Of a DNA stretch of 64,000 bases, positions 12,801-23,079 are shown piece by piece (position 1 is the first letter of the stretch; every line of letters begins with the position of its first letter). The stretch comes from Ilex aquifolium (taxonomy: Eukaryota; Streptophyta; Magnoliopsida; Aquifoliales; Aquifoliaceae). Made by a program: the position numbers and the translations under genes. The notes under the pieces are model-generated. The model was not told the origin of the DNA, searched no databases, and saw only the letters and a list, made by a program, of their open reading frames with translations. The stretch is taken from the NCBI GenBank assembly GCA_951799425.1, contig OX637392.1, positions 58,319,093-58,383,092 on the forward strand, given 5' to 3'.

Positions 12801-15800
12801 TATAAAAGAGAGCCAGCTGAGATATGTGTTGAATGCTTAGGTTTTGACCCAAAAGAGAGGGTATAGAACAATACTAGGGCAACAAAATCTATATCCTGGT
12901 TACATTGTTTTCCCCAGAATTACTGTCCGCAACCCATTTTGGATATATCACAATATCTACATTCTTTTAAAAGAGCTTGTACCTCACATCGAATAATTAG
13001 GACCACCAAGTTTGGTTTATATACTTGAGAGGTCACTCTACACATAGCCAATTAGTTTTGGGTCGGATCCTCTAACATGGTATTAAAGTTGGGTCTTGGG
13101 TGGTTTGTGGGCAAAGTCCCTTACCCATTTGAATTTTCCAGTATGCATAGTTGTTTGTTTGTTTGTTGACCCCACGTGCAAGACCAGGTCCCATGTGAGG
13201 GAGGGTGTTAACTTGTATCCCACATCGAATAAGTAGGACCAAGTTGGTTTATATACTTGAGGATCCATAACCAATTGGTTTTAGGTTGGATGCTGTAACA
13301 CATTCCATATCACATATTCAAACTATCATCACATATTGTTGCATCGAGAACATCCAAAAAATTGGAATAATGCAGAGAAGATTAGGATGGCCCCGGTGAA
13401 AAGATGACACAAATCAACAAATCCAAAGTTTGGTAATAACCTAGCATTTGGTAATTGCTTCTTTATTGAATAAATAACCTTCTGGGGAACCAATTGTCAT
13501 TATGCATAGATCAACATAAGCTCAAAAATCCATACAAGATTCATCAATTTTGATTGAAGGAATGATTGAACCACATCAAAGAAAAGAAAGCATTAACAAG
13601 CAGGAAATTAGATGTAGTTTTGTATACAAACCTGTCGAGCAAGGCGCTGAATACCAAGTGATTTTGCAACAGCTGGCCAAAGCTCATTTCCAATAGAGTT
13701 CCATATTGGATCCTTGAAGGATGTTACTGGAAGCACCACAATATCTCCTAGTCGCTCCCATCTGAGGTGAAAAAAAGATGATGTTGATCTGAAAGTTATA
13801 GTGGCACTGGACAAAGCTTTAAAGAATAAATATAGTCATTCTAGAAAATTCTAAACCACCCATGTAAAAGCGGTGGACAATTTGTATTTAAGTTAGAATA
13901 GGAAACTACAAATATATTATGACAATGATGCTGCCACCAAAGGAACAAAATAATGAAACACAAACCTTGTGGGTAACTGCTCTAAGAGTTGTTCTGGCAG
14001 ACCTTTCTGCTCTATTAAAGAGGCAACGGCTTCATTCATTAGTTTCAAAGGGGAGGTGGAAATTTTTCTGACTTTGACAACCTCATCTACAAGTTTTGTA
14101 GCACCACATGACCTTAGAACATCCAAGGCCATTGAACAAGAGATATTCTTTAATGAAATCTCCTCCTTGTTAAATGCTTCTGGTGGATGAAGGTCGTCCA
14201 ATCCCTCAAATGCATCTCCCAAGTGATGCAGGTTATTGCGATATTCAGCACAAAACTTTTCCAAAACAGGGAAACAAATATATTTTCCATCTTCCTGGGA
14301 GTAAACATTTCTCCCTAGATCTAGCCATCCAAACATTTTCAGTATGTCTTTCCCCAGTTTTGCATATTTTCTTTCAAGTTGTAGAACCCAATGCGAAGCA
14401 ACAATCAGATGTGCGGCAACTTTTTCCAGTCCTTCAGCCTCAATATTCAAGCCAGGACCTCTGTTTGATGTCTCATTAATTTTATTCTGCAAAAATTGGA
14501 ATTCACCATTTTTTGCCCCCGTCACCGCTTTGTCTTGGTAAATAACAAGCTTTTCTTCAATTTCTTTAGGCATAGAACTATCAGCTAAAGATCCATTTTG
14601 ATAAATGACATGCTTTTCTCCAATTTCGGCAATAATAGAACTATCAGCTATGGACCTTAACAGTTGCAAGTCCATTCTCAATGGTTCACCAAACTTTGTT
14701 CCAAATGCGTAACAAGATGCCCCACCACCAATCATTACTAAATCATCACCAACAATACTGGCTGTGCAACGAACAAAAAGATCTTTACCAATAGAATTCA
14801 CCATGACATGCTTCCAAACATTTAAGCGCATATCTAGTAATGACAACTCTTGATAATGTTGTCGCACAGGACATCCCCCAATGAGGCCAAGGTAGTTCTT
14901 ATAAACAAACATTGAGTGAGAAAACCTTGCATATGGCGTTCTTCCAGCCATCTTTTCATTCTTCCATAGACAAGTTTCAACATCAAAACTGTAAAGGTCT
15001 CCTAGTGCTTTCTCGCCATCATATCCTCCAAACAAATATAGCTGACATCCATATGCAACCAGGGTGTGGGAATGACGGGGGCATGGCCATTCACCTTTGA
15101 TGCATATCTCATTATATTCCAACTTCTGTGTGTCAAGGACATATAAGGAGGAAGAGATAACATTATCGCTAATTCCACCAAAGACATATATTCTCGAACC
15201 AACAACAGCTGCTGCATGTCGATGCCTGAAAGCATCAACATTAAATAGATACAATAAGAGAAGATTGATCACCAATTATCACACAGGAAATTGACTAAAA
15301 TATAAGGGGACTCAAAAACATCATAAAAGAAAACAGAGTTACTTAAATAAATAGAAAAGCTCCTATCGACCTAGAACTCAAAACCTTTTCTTTTACAAAT
15401 ATCTGAAGCTTCCATGGTCATGCAGATGGGGGAGAAAAGGTAAAGCATTTAAGCAAAATAACCATCAAAGCACTTAAGAAACAAAGACATTACCTAGGTG
15501 GAAACACACTGCCACTACAATGTAACAGCCTCCATTCATTCTTTGCTGTATTCAGGACCCAAGCATCATTCAGAATACTCACTGGATCAGTCCTGCCTCC
15601 GATAACAAACATAAGATCTCCAACTATAGAAGCCGTGTGACCCAAGCGTGCAGATGGAGTGCCCTGAACATCGATTGCTTCTAATTTACCACTAACTGGA
15701 TCAAGTAGTAAGGAGTTATTTCTCCGTGCATGTCTTCCCATGCCTCCAAAACCACCAAAAACAAGAATTTTTCGGTGTTCTGTGCCATTCAATGTACAAG

Positions 15801-18083
15801 CAGAGTGACCCCAAAGGAAAAGCTTCTCAACAGGTTCGCCTACAATCATTATCTGTTCCGTTGAGAGACTGATATCAGGAGCTCCCAATGACCCTGCCAA
15901 TGATCGAAAGATTCAAACTTGCCATCACATTAAGGGAAATTGCCCTGCAATAAAGCATATAGTAGTATGTAAAATTACTGACAATCTATCCCTGTATTCA
16001 AAGTAATGGATTAAAGCTTTGTCGAACCTGTCCAACCAAGAGACATTTAGAAAGTATATGCTCTCCTCCAAGCATCTCAGAGTTGCATCATTTTTTAGTA
16101 ATAAAAAAAAGTTTGATTTTCATATGCATAAGATGAGGACCATGAGGTAGATACTTGGTACTTGAGATCAGGAGTAAATGAATCATCCATTGGCATCTAT
16201 TTCCTTCCAACAGACACTTCGAGATTGTAATCTCTATTTAGCTGAAACATATGGGAATCCTTGAAACTAAATTCTGCAGTTCTAGTGGAACAAAGCATTC
16301 AACTATAATCACAAAGAATAGGTATCCTAAAAATTACAACTATATAGTACTTCACAAGCAGTATTATTTTTAAACTCATAATTGTAAGACGAAAGACTAA
16401 TGGGGATGCAAGAAAATTAAAGCTAAACCAGAAGCAGTGGGAAAGGAGAACTAACTAACACCATTAGGCCACATTTAAGTGGTAATAATCAAGAATATGG
16501 GCTGTGGATTTGCCTGAAATGTAAATGAAGCAATAAGTCAATCCTTCCTCACCCCTCCTTTTCTCCTGCCCCAAACCATACTCCCAAGTTTTTATATACT
16601 TGGGCCCGACATTAACAAAACTTTATCATGCAAATGAAGCTAGAATGTGAGGAAGGCCAAATTGCTAATAAGATGCCAATTATAGGTATGCTTCCAGCCA
16701 TAAAAAGTAAAAAATTAAAATTACAATCCCTTATTATTTAATTCATTTTGACATCCCAAGCTAACGTATCTCCATCAGAAACAGCTTTATACAGATGAAA
16801 TGTATAGGAACGTATGAAAGTCTGCGGTAGAAGAAAATTGGATAAAAGCTCAAAATAAGTCCACATCAATCTTCAAGTTTGAGATACTTTCTGATGTGCT
16901 TTATTCCTCTAATATACAAATGCCTATTATACCAAAAAAGAAAAATATACATGCTTAGCATTCCAAGCTAACATCGTTCCAACAAGAGATGTTCAAATGA
17001 AGACCAAGTGACCAACAATAGGTGTTCAAGTATATATAGTGTTTGTGCCAGGAGATATTAAAAAAAAACGAGGAATGTTAGCTAATAAGTGCTAAATTAT
17101 TCACACAACCTTGAGGAGACTGCCCACAATTTAACCAGAAAATGTCCTACATAGCACACTCCAATAACCCTCAATTATATAAATACAAAGCACTACAAGA
17201 ACCTCAATCGTTAAAACTAAGTGGGTAACACAGCATTAGTATCAATTCAGTTCAAACCTCAATCAGAAAATCAATTACCACAATGGATGGCTTGAGCATA
17301 TCTCCTTTCAATATCTCTATCATCATCATTGTGCAAAGACTCCAACAAAGACTCAGACTGTTCAGCTTCAGGAAAAACCAAACTATCGTTATAGTCCACT
17401 TGACCATTCACCAAGTTCTTTTCACCTCTCTCCACATTAGTCCCTGGTCCTGTGAAACCATTCTTCAACAATGCTTCAAGGAAATTGTCGGTTCTTCTCC
17501 TATTCGCCTCCATCTTTTCATTTGCAACACCAACAAGGTACTTCACATACTCTGGCGACACCATGATCTTCTGGGTATCTCCCAATGGCACCTCCAACCG
17601 TATCGAGCACCGGATTGCGATGATTACTCTTTTGTTCACACCGGTGATACCAGACTCTCTGAACCCACAAGAAATAGCCAATGAAACCAAAAATTGAGCC
17701 GACGTTAAATCTTTGCATTCAATAGAAATTATCAATGGTTCAAATCTAAATACAAGGTCATGAGTGGACTCGATGACACAGCGAGGCGGCTCTGTGGGGA
17801 AGAGGAGGTTGAGGACTGAGTCCCGGTCAACTGGTTCGTGTGAGATCAAGACCCATGTGCCACCTTTGGCCTTTTTCTTGGTGGTGGCGGTGGCGGTGGC
17901 GGTAGGTTGAGAGAGGATGGAGATACGGCCAGAGCATGAGCTAGTGGTGAAGTAAGAAGGGTGAGAGTTAAGGGTGTTGAGGAGGGGGATGATGGGTGTG
18001 TCAATTGTGCCTTTGGGGGATTTGTCTGGCTCTGGTGAGTTCATGGAGGACAGTGTGTAAGCCTTCCTCTTCTCAAACTCCAT
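9867..18083 (-). CDS. TYW2/3/4: tRNA wybutosine-synthesising fusion protein TYW2/3/4
   Basis: Plant multidomain enzyme that builds wybutosine next to the anticodon of tRNA-Phe. Exons on the minus strand: 18083-17279, 15893-15494, 15225-13966, 13761-13632, 12245-12010, 11588-11453, 10908-10832, 10213-10107, 9973-9867; total 1085 aa, near the ~1000 aa of the Arabidopsis fusion. Residues 1-230 are TYW3-like (GGTWVLISHEP, SGITGVNKR). Residues 290-620 are kelch repeats (ILVFGGFGG, RLGHTASIVG, LYLFGGYDGE), the TYW4-type part; no TYW4 methyltransferase domain is seen before it. Residues 720-1085 are the TYW2 AdoMet-dependent aminocarboxypropyl transferase, with motif I DLFAGIGYF at 929-937 and acidic Glu954 in YACEWNPNA. 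I chose the ATG at 18083 because sequence just upstream is (GA)n(TG)n leader. Intron 12246-13631 holds a TRIM element and a U6-like sequence. The orthology call is firm; exact C-terminal splicing was inferred from frame. Confidence 0.93.
12965..13300 (+). mobile_element. TRIM-type LTR retrotransposon fossil, 336 bp, in a TYW intron
   Basis: Terminal-repeat retrotransposon in miniature. LTR1 is about 12965-13077 and LTR2 about 13206-13300. A 5-bp direct repeat CATTC flanks the element (12960-12964, 13301-13305). Just after LTR1, TGGTATTAAAG resembles the initiator tRNA-Met primer site; GAGGGAGGG before LTR2 is a purine tract. It has no coding capacity, as is normal for TRIMs, and the LTRs are clearly diverged, so it is old. 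It sits in sense opposite to the host gene. Confidence 0.72.
13217..13255 (+). promoter_or_regulatory. snRNA-type USE plus TATA inside LTR2
   Basis: ATCCCACATCG (13217-13227) is a perfect match to the plant snRNA upstream sequence element RTCCCACATCG. TTTATATA follows at 13248-13255, a gap of 20 nt. LTR1 has CCTCACATCG (12982-12991), then TTTATATA at 13016-13023, a gap of 24 nt. From established work, short spacing marks Pol III U6/U3 promoters and spacing about 10 nt longer marks Pol II snRNA promoters. Activity here is inference. Confidence 0.5.
13340..13431 (+). pseudogene. U6 snRNA-like pseudogene
   Basis: The stretch aligns along nearly the whole length of plant U6: GAACATCC, then AAAATTGGAATAATGCAGAG (U6 has AAAATTGGAACGATACAGAG), AAGATTAGGATGGCCCC (U6 has AAGATTAGCATGGCCCC), GATGACAC and AAATCAACAAATCCAAAGTTT. 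The ACAGAG box is changed to GCAGAG, one base of the AGC triad is altered, the 5' stem is lost and there is no clean T-run at the end. It is therefore a decayed copy rather than a working snRNA. It lies in sense opposite to TYW, 40 bp beyond the TRIM. Confidence 0.8.
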
Positions 18084-18087
18084 TCTG

Positions 18088-18088
<1 letters not shown>

Positions 18089-18129
<41 letters not shown>

Positions 18130-18136
18130 GCACACA
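18089..18136. repeat. (CT)n(CA)n microsatellite in the TYW leader
   Basis: On the gene strand this reads (TG)n then (AG)n, ending 6 bp before the TYW ATG. Length change here would alter the 5' leader, and long GA tracts near plant starts can act in transcription; effect unknown. Confidence 0.9.
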
Positions 18137-18721
18137 GAGAAATTGGGAGAATAACCCCTAAACTAAAGCCTCTGATAAATCACTCGACTGTGGGGTTGGG
18201 CTGCAGTTGGACTTGAGCCCGTAATCTTCTTCCTAGGCCACTTATGGGTTGGGCTGAATTTGGGCTTGAGCCTGTAATCTTCTTCCGAGGCCACTTAATG
18301 GGTCTGAATTTTCAAATAATTCAATAATGACTGAGAATTTTTAATCAATCTTATATTTTTGAACATGTGAAGTAAAGTTTTCTAACTCCTTATCCTTATA
18401 AAATTCCAGTCAACTCTTAACTAATTTTAACCACATTAAAAAAACTATAGACTTTCACCAATTTCTTTCACTCAGATAATTGAATTTACATTTTGAGTAT
18501 CAATTCTGGGACAAGATGAAAAAAACACTTACCACTTGACCCGTCCTCTTTTGTCAAGGTGGAAAAAATCCTAAATCCATTTCAAACCTTTTCTCCCACC
18601 ACTCCTCCTCAATTCTCGATCAAACTTGCAATCTCAAGCCATCTTTCTTAGTGGTATAGTACACTATGTAGTCCACGGGCTTTTACCTAAAGTCTAGGTT
18701 CAAGGACTGCATACCTAAGAA

Positions 18722-19292
18722 TAGGGATGTTCAAATTTTCGACTAACCGCAAGTTCCTACCTTACCCGACACTACCCTACCCTACTGAACAGTTAGCCGC
18801 AAAAATCGGGTAGGAATGCGAAAGAGTTTTTTGTCTTCCAATTAAATCGGGTAGGAATGCAGAAGAACAATCTATTTCCGCATTCCTACCATACTCTACC
18901 CGCATTAATTAATTAATATGATTTTAATGTATTTCATATGGTTTAAACTTAAATTAATTGTTATTGTATTTGTGCAACAATTATGGTGGATTGATGTTCA
19001 TACTTTCTTGTGTTTTATTATAATTGTTGTTGTAATTGTTTTAGATTTTAGTGTTATTGATTTATTGTATTGTTAAATTGGTGCATGTTATTTAATTAAA
19101 TTGTTAAAATGATTCAAAAATTAATAGTTACAAAATTGTTTACCCGATTTTCTACCCGACTTCGGGTAGGAAGTCGGGTAGGAATACCACACCTGTCGGG
19201 TAGGGTAGGCCAAGAAAAAATTCTTCCGCAAAATATCGGGTAGAAAGACGAAAGAGCATATTTCCTACCCGTACGGTAGGGTGAACACCCTA
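18722..19292. mobile_element. Non-autonomous hAT-type element, 571 bp
   Basis: Terminal repeats TAGGGATGTTCA (18722) and TGAACACCCTA (ending 19292) are flanked by a perfect 8-bp direct repeat CCTAAGAA (18714-18721, 19293-19300). Both arms carry repeated CTACCCGA/TCGGGTAGG words in inverted order, a dense subterminal binding-site pattern; the centre is AT-rich and non-coding. It lies between the TYW promoter and the 3' end of the MYB gene. Confidence 0.87.
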
Positions 19293-19716
19293 CCTAAGAA
19301 TATATTACTGGATTGAAGGTCCGTTGATGCTGAAATGATGACACTAATATTATAATGATGAAACGTCTTTCCTTGTTGACTAAAGACTCTGAAAACTACA
19401 TTTCATCATCCAAAGAGTATGCCATAAAATCAATGAAACCCAATTTATTTCTCTAATTTCGGTCTCGATTTTAGTTCACAAGATTTAATGGTCAATTCTT
19501 TTCCAAACCCTCATAAGAATATTTGTACATAGTTATGCCAAGGATTCTGCAGAACCAAAACATATTAATCTAGTACATTACAGTGTTGGAACCTTGCAGG
19601 TACACAGCATGCTGCCTGAAATTTACATAAACTTTTAATGGCTGTACAATAACTTTGCACAGACGGATACATCAGCTCATCAAAGCTAAAACTACTGACA
19701 ACACTCTGAATTTGGA

Positions 19717-20258
19717 TCATGAGTCACTCGAGGAAGTAAACCTTGAAGTCCAATACTTTTTGATCTCTTCTGCTGTTCTTCCTGGAATTCTTCCAGCAAT
19801 CAAACACCACCTGCCTCATATTACAAAACAAACTTAGTATCAAATTTTGGTTTCATTTCTGTCATTTTTTATGTTTCGAGGTGTTTCAAAATGCAGGTAT
19901 GTTTCTGTTAATGCTTTGGAAAAAAAGAATTTGCAAACTTTTTCTATGTTTCTGTTTTGTTTCCAAAGCTAACCAAAACTACGGACCAAAACGAAAACTT
20001 AATCCTTGCAACAAACCTCTCTCCAACTAGTCTGAACATCCTGGCTATGAGCATCTCCTCATCCTCAGAGAATTCTAGCTTAGAATCCTCAGTTATTGCC
20101 TCTGTAGAAAAGAGCAAATTCCAGATCATTAGGCACACAAATAAAGAAAAGGTCTCAATTGCTATAAGGTATAAGAAGCCATGCAAATGGTTACCTTTTT
20201 TATCCTTCTTACTGATCTTATCAGAGGTATGGTGACTATGGTCTGATGAGTCTGCCAT
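19717..20258 (-). CDS. ETC1-like: Single-repeat R3-MYB of the CPC/TRY/ETC type
   Basis: Small inhibitor that competes with R2R3-MYBs for bHLH partners and blocks trichome or root-hair fate; these proteins act in the nucleus and move between cells. Exons on the minus strand 20258-20195, 20101-20017 and 19810-19717 join in frame to 80 aa (family 80-110 aa). Residues 1-30 are an acidic, Ser/His-rich head. The R3 repeat follows: [41 protein letters not shown], then a Ser-rich tail. The bHLH-contact pattern [DE]Lx2[RK]x3Lx6Lx3R is kept except that its first acidic residue is Met. Two tryptophans (RWCLIAG and KYWTSR) match the R3 core. There is no activation domain. Introns fall where family introns usually do, inside the R3 repeat. 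Alternative starts are absent. Confidence 0.9.
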
Positions 20259-20553
20259 TTTCCTCCCAAAATTGTTAGAGAGGTTTGGAGAGGGACTATG
20301 GGGTTTGCATTGTATATGAGATTTGTGTTACTTTAAATTGGATAAAACTGGTGGTTGCAAGGGGAAGCATGACTGTTAGTTCTGGAAATAGATAGGTTGT
20401 TGGAGGGTCTATCCTTATTTGGTTGGGCTTTTATATTTAAAAATAACAAACACAAATCACCCAACTGGGACAGGTTCAGCTCCTTTACTTATTTATTTGT
20501 ATTAATACAGGTTATCTTGAAGGTCATTCTTTACCTTTTCTTTTTTGTAAGTG

Positions 20554-20556
<3 letters not shown>

Positions 20557-20599
<43 letters not shown>
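20557..20599. repeat. (CT)n microsatellite
   Basis: About 21 CT units, some 300 bp upstream of the R3-MYB start. Confidence 0.9.
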
Positions 20600-20600
<1 letters not shown>

Positions 20601-21499
20601 ATGCAGTAGATTAGATTATGCCACTATGTTCTTCCTCATCCAGACATACCACTTTGTTTTATGGCTTTACAGCACCACTTTGTTGTTTTGGCCCATAAAG
20701 TGTACTTATTCCAATGTTCTTGGGACAACTTAGCTTATTTTTATTACAGCCGTGAAAAGAGGATTTTTATGAAGTGGGTTAAATGCAGGGGCGTCCCAAG
20801 ATATTTTGAGGCATAAAGCGATAATTTCGAATGAAACTTTTTATTTTTAATATTAAAATTTTATTTTAAATTAATTTATTTTAAATTTTTTATATTTGTG
20901 TGATAGAAGGAGAGTGAGTCGGTGTTGCGGAGAAATGTTTTAATTTTTGTTTTTGTTTTTACTAGAGAGAGAGTAAATGTGGGATAAATACGACTTCACT
21001 TTTGAGTAGATTTTTTTTAGAGCAATGCTATTGAGATTTAATTTACTGACCTAATTCCCTATGATTTTTGATTGGAATTAATTTTTTTGGGACCTTTTAG
21101 TAGGACTTAAAATGTTTATAAATTTAAATTTTTTGATGTGAGCTAATTATATAACTAAAATAATGGGACTTTCTCAAATTTTGAGGCCTAAAGCCCAAGT
21201 TTTATTAACTATGAGGTAGGTCCGACCTGATTAAATGTACGTAGTCTTATCTCTATGCGGGTCAATATTGAACAATCCACTGCCTTCACCATGCCAATCT
21301 GTTAAGAGGCTAACAATTCATTGATACAATGAAAATTATGTTTGTACAGGTATACTAGAAGTTTGGAATTAATCAAAATGTGTCATTTGTTTGGGAAAAC
21401 ACTATGACCTGTTGGTTCAAGTTAGCTTACTATAATCTTGGAAGGTGTCACCTAGCTTTAAACTGAAGAACTTTACTAGAATTCTGGTATGGGAAACGA

Positions 21500-22160
21500 T
21501 GAAGAATCATATCTGATGATACCTTGAATATGCTCAAGGTTGAGTTTGGTAGATGACGTCATTCTATCTTAGGTCAGGAAATCAGTTCACTTAGGTCGTC
21601 TATAGACCCCGACTTCATATCTCAAGCTTCCTGTATCCGCATCTCAAATATGGCAGCATAGAAGACAATTGGCTTCCACCAAGCATCACTGAGATAACAG
21701 CAGTCGCTTATCCAGGCCGAAGGTTCGTAACTGTCCCAACACTCATCGCAGTCGTTGCCTCATAAAAGCAACCGTTACGAGGAAAAGCAAAAATCTCACC
21801 GAAGATCAAGCGAATCTTAGGATCAACTATAAATAAGGGACATGACCCCCAGCAGAAAATATAAGCAATTGTAGCTTTACTCAAATACTTTCTGTAAAAT
21901 TCTCTATTATCAATATATTCCTCAAGAGTAAGAGACTCATTTGAGAGTGGATTAGCCGAGTTCTCGAGTTGGTGAACCACTATGTATCTACTGTGTGATA
22001 ATTCCATTCCCCCAATCCTATTCTCAAGAGTCTTGGAGCTCAGACTGAACTATTCAGTATACTGTTTATTCACCACTCTGCTCTGTCGTGTTACGAACTT
22101 CATCAATATCCTATTGGCTAGCATAAAACTTACAGTTGAATTGTTGTTCTTGCGAGGCTA
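21500..22160 (+). mobile_element. Probable solo LTR fossil (retroelement), ends uncertain
   Basis: A GC-richer block with LTR style: a TATA-like CTATAAATAAGGGACATG (about 21825), a transcript-start-like region, AATTCTCTATTATCAATATA downstream, and a pyrimidine-rich R-U5-like end. No flanking target duplication was found and no coding domain is seen. Open frames inside look incidental. Likely old. Confidence 0.4.
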
Positions 22161-22301
22161 AACAAAGTTAAAATAAATGATTTAAAGGTCTTTCATATCT
22201 TTCAAGATCTACCTATATTAAAGGCTTTTCATATCTTTCAAGATCTACCTATTAAAAAAGTCAAAACAAATGATTTTAGTGCTAACCTTTATTAAAAAAA
22301 A

Positions 22302-22591
22302 GAGGATGAATTACACTTTGTATCCAGAAAGATTTAAGAATTCTTATTTTTTACCATTAAAAATTAAATTTATTACATTATACCATCAATTTTAAAAATG
22401 TTGCAATGTGACAATTCTGTTAGTTTTATTACTAACTTCGTCAACGTCAATTAGGTGGGTTTTGAAAGAATAAACAATGAAAACTTATGAAATGACCATA
22501 TTGTAATATTTTTAATATATTGGGGGTGCAATGTGAAGATGTATAAAGTGAGAAAATTTAAATCTTTTCGGATGCAAAGTGAGATTCCTCC
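22302..22591. mobile_element. Short Mutator-like inverted-repeat element, ~290 bp
   Basis: Ends GAGGATGAATTACACTTTG (22302) and CAAAGTGAGATTCCTCC (ending 22591) are imperfect inverted copies. The flanks are TTAAAAAA-like on both sides, which could be an 8-9-bp target duplication but is low complexity. The end resembles that of the element at 4489-5506. Confidence 0.55.
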
Positions 22592-22609
22592 TTAAAAAAT
22601 CAGTATTGT

Positions 22610-22980
22610 AACAACACGAGTGCTATTCGGATTGCTCATTACTCAGTCTTTCATGAATTCATAAAATATATTAAGATTGATTGTCACTTTGTGTGTCATC
22701 ATCTTCACCAAGGCACCATCTCTTTTCCTTTTCTGCCTTCGACTCTGCAGTTAGCGGATTTCTTTACGAAATCTCATATCATTGCACGTTTTCACTTTCT
22801 TCTTAGTAAACTATTGATGTTCTCTACTATCACATCATGAGTTTGAGGAAGGATGTTAGAGAGTTTAGCTTATTATTAGTATGAGTATTAGGGGTATTTT
22901 AGTCATTCTTTCTATTTGTGTCTATTATTTTCTCTTACTATATTTGTACTTGCAGCCAGTGAAACTCACATATTTTTGGC
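22610..22980 (+). mobile_element. Ty1/copia fossil: RNase H end plus start of 3' LTR
   Basis: Translation of 22650-22850 shows the copia RNase H tail pattern (KIDCHFV, then LADFFTKS). A purine tract GAGGAAGGA precedes TGTTAGAG at 22854, the expected 3' LTR start. The copy is broken and only its end survives; old. Confidence 0.65.
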
Positions 22981-23079
22981 AGATGTTGGGACTAAATTAC
23001 CCCTAATATTAATATTAATAATAAGGTAAACTCTATTGTTGTTCCGAGAGGGAGAACCCGATGTAGATATTCTCTCACG

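Noticed and set aside
21708-22007. 99-codon minus-strand frame
   Set aside because: Inside a probable solo LTR; no similarity that I can name and the LTR reads in the other direction.
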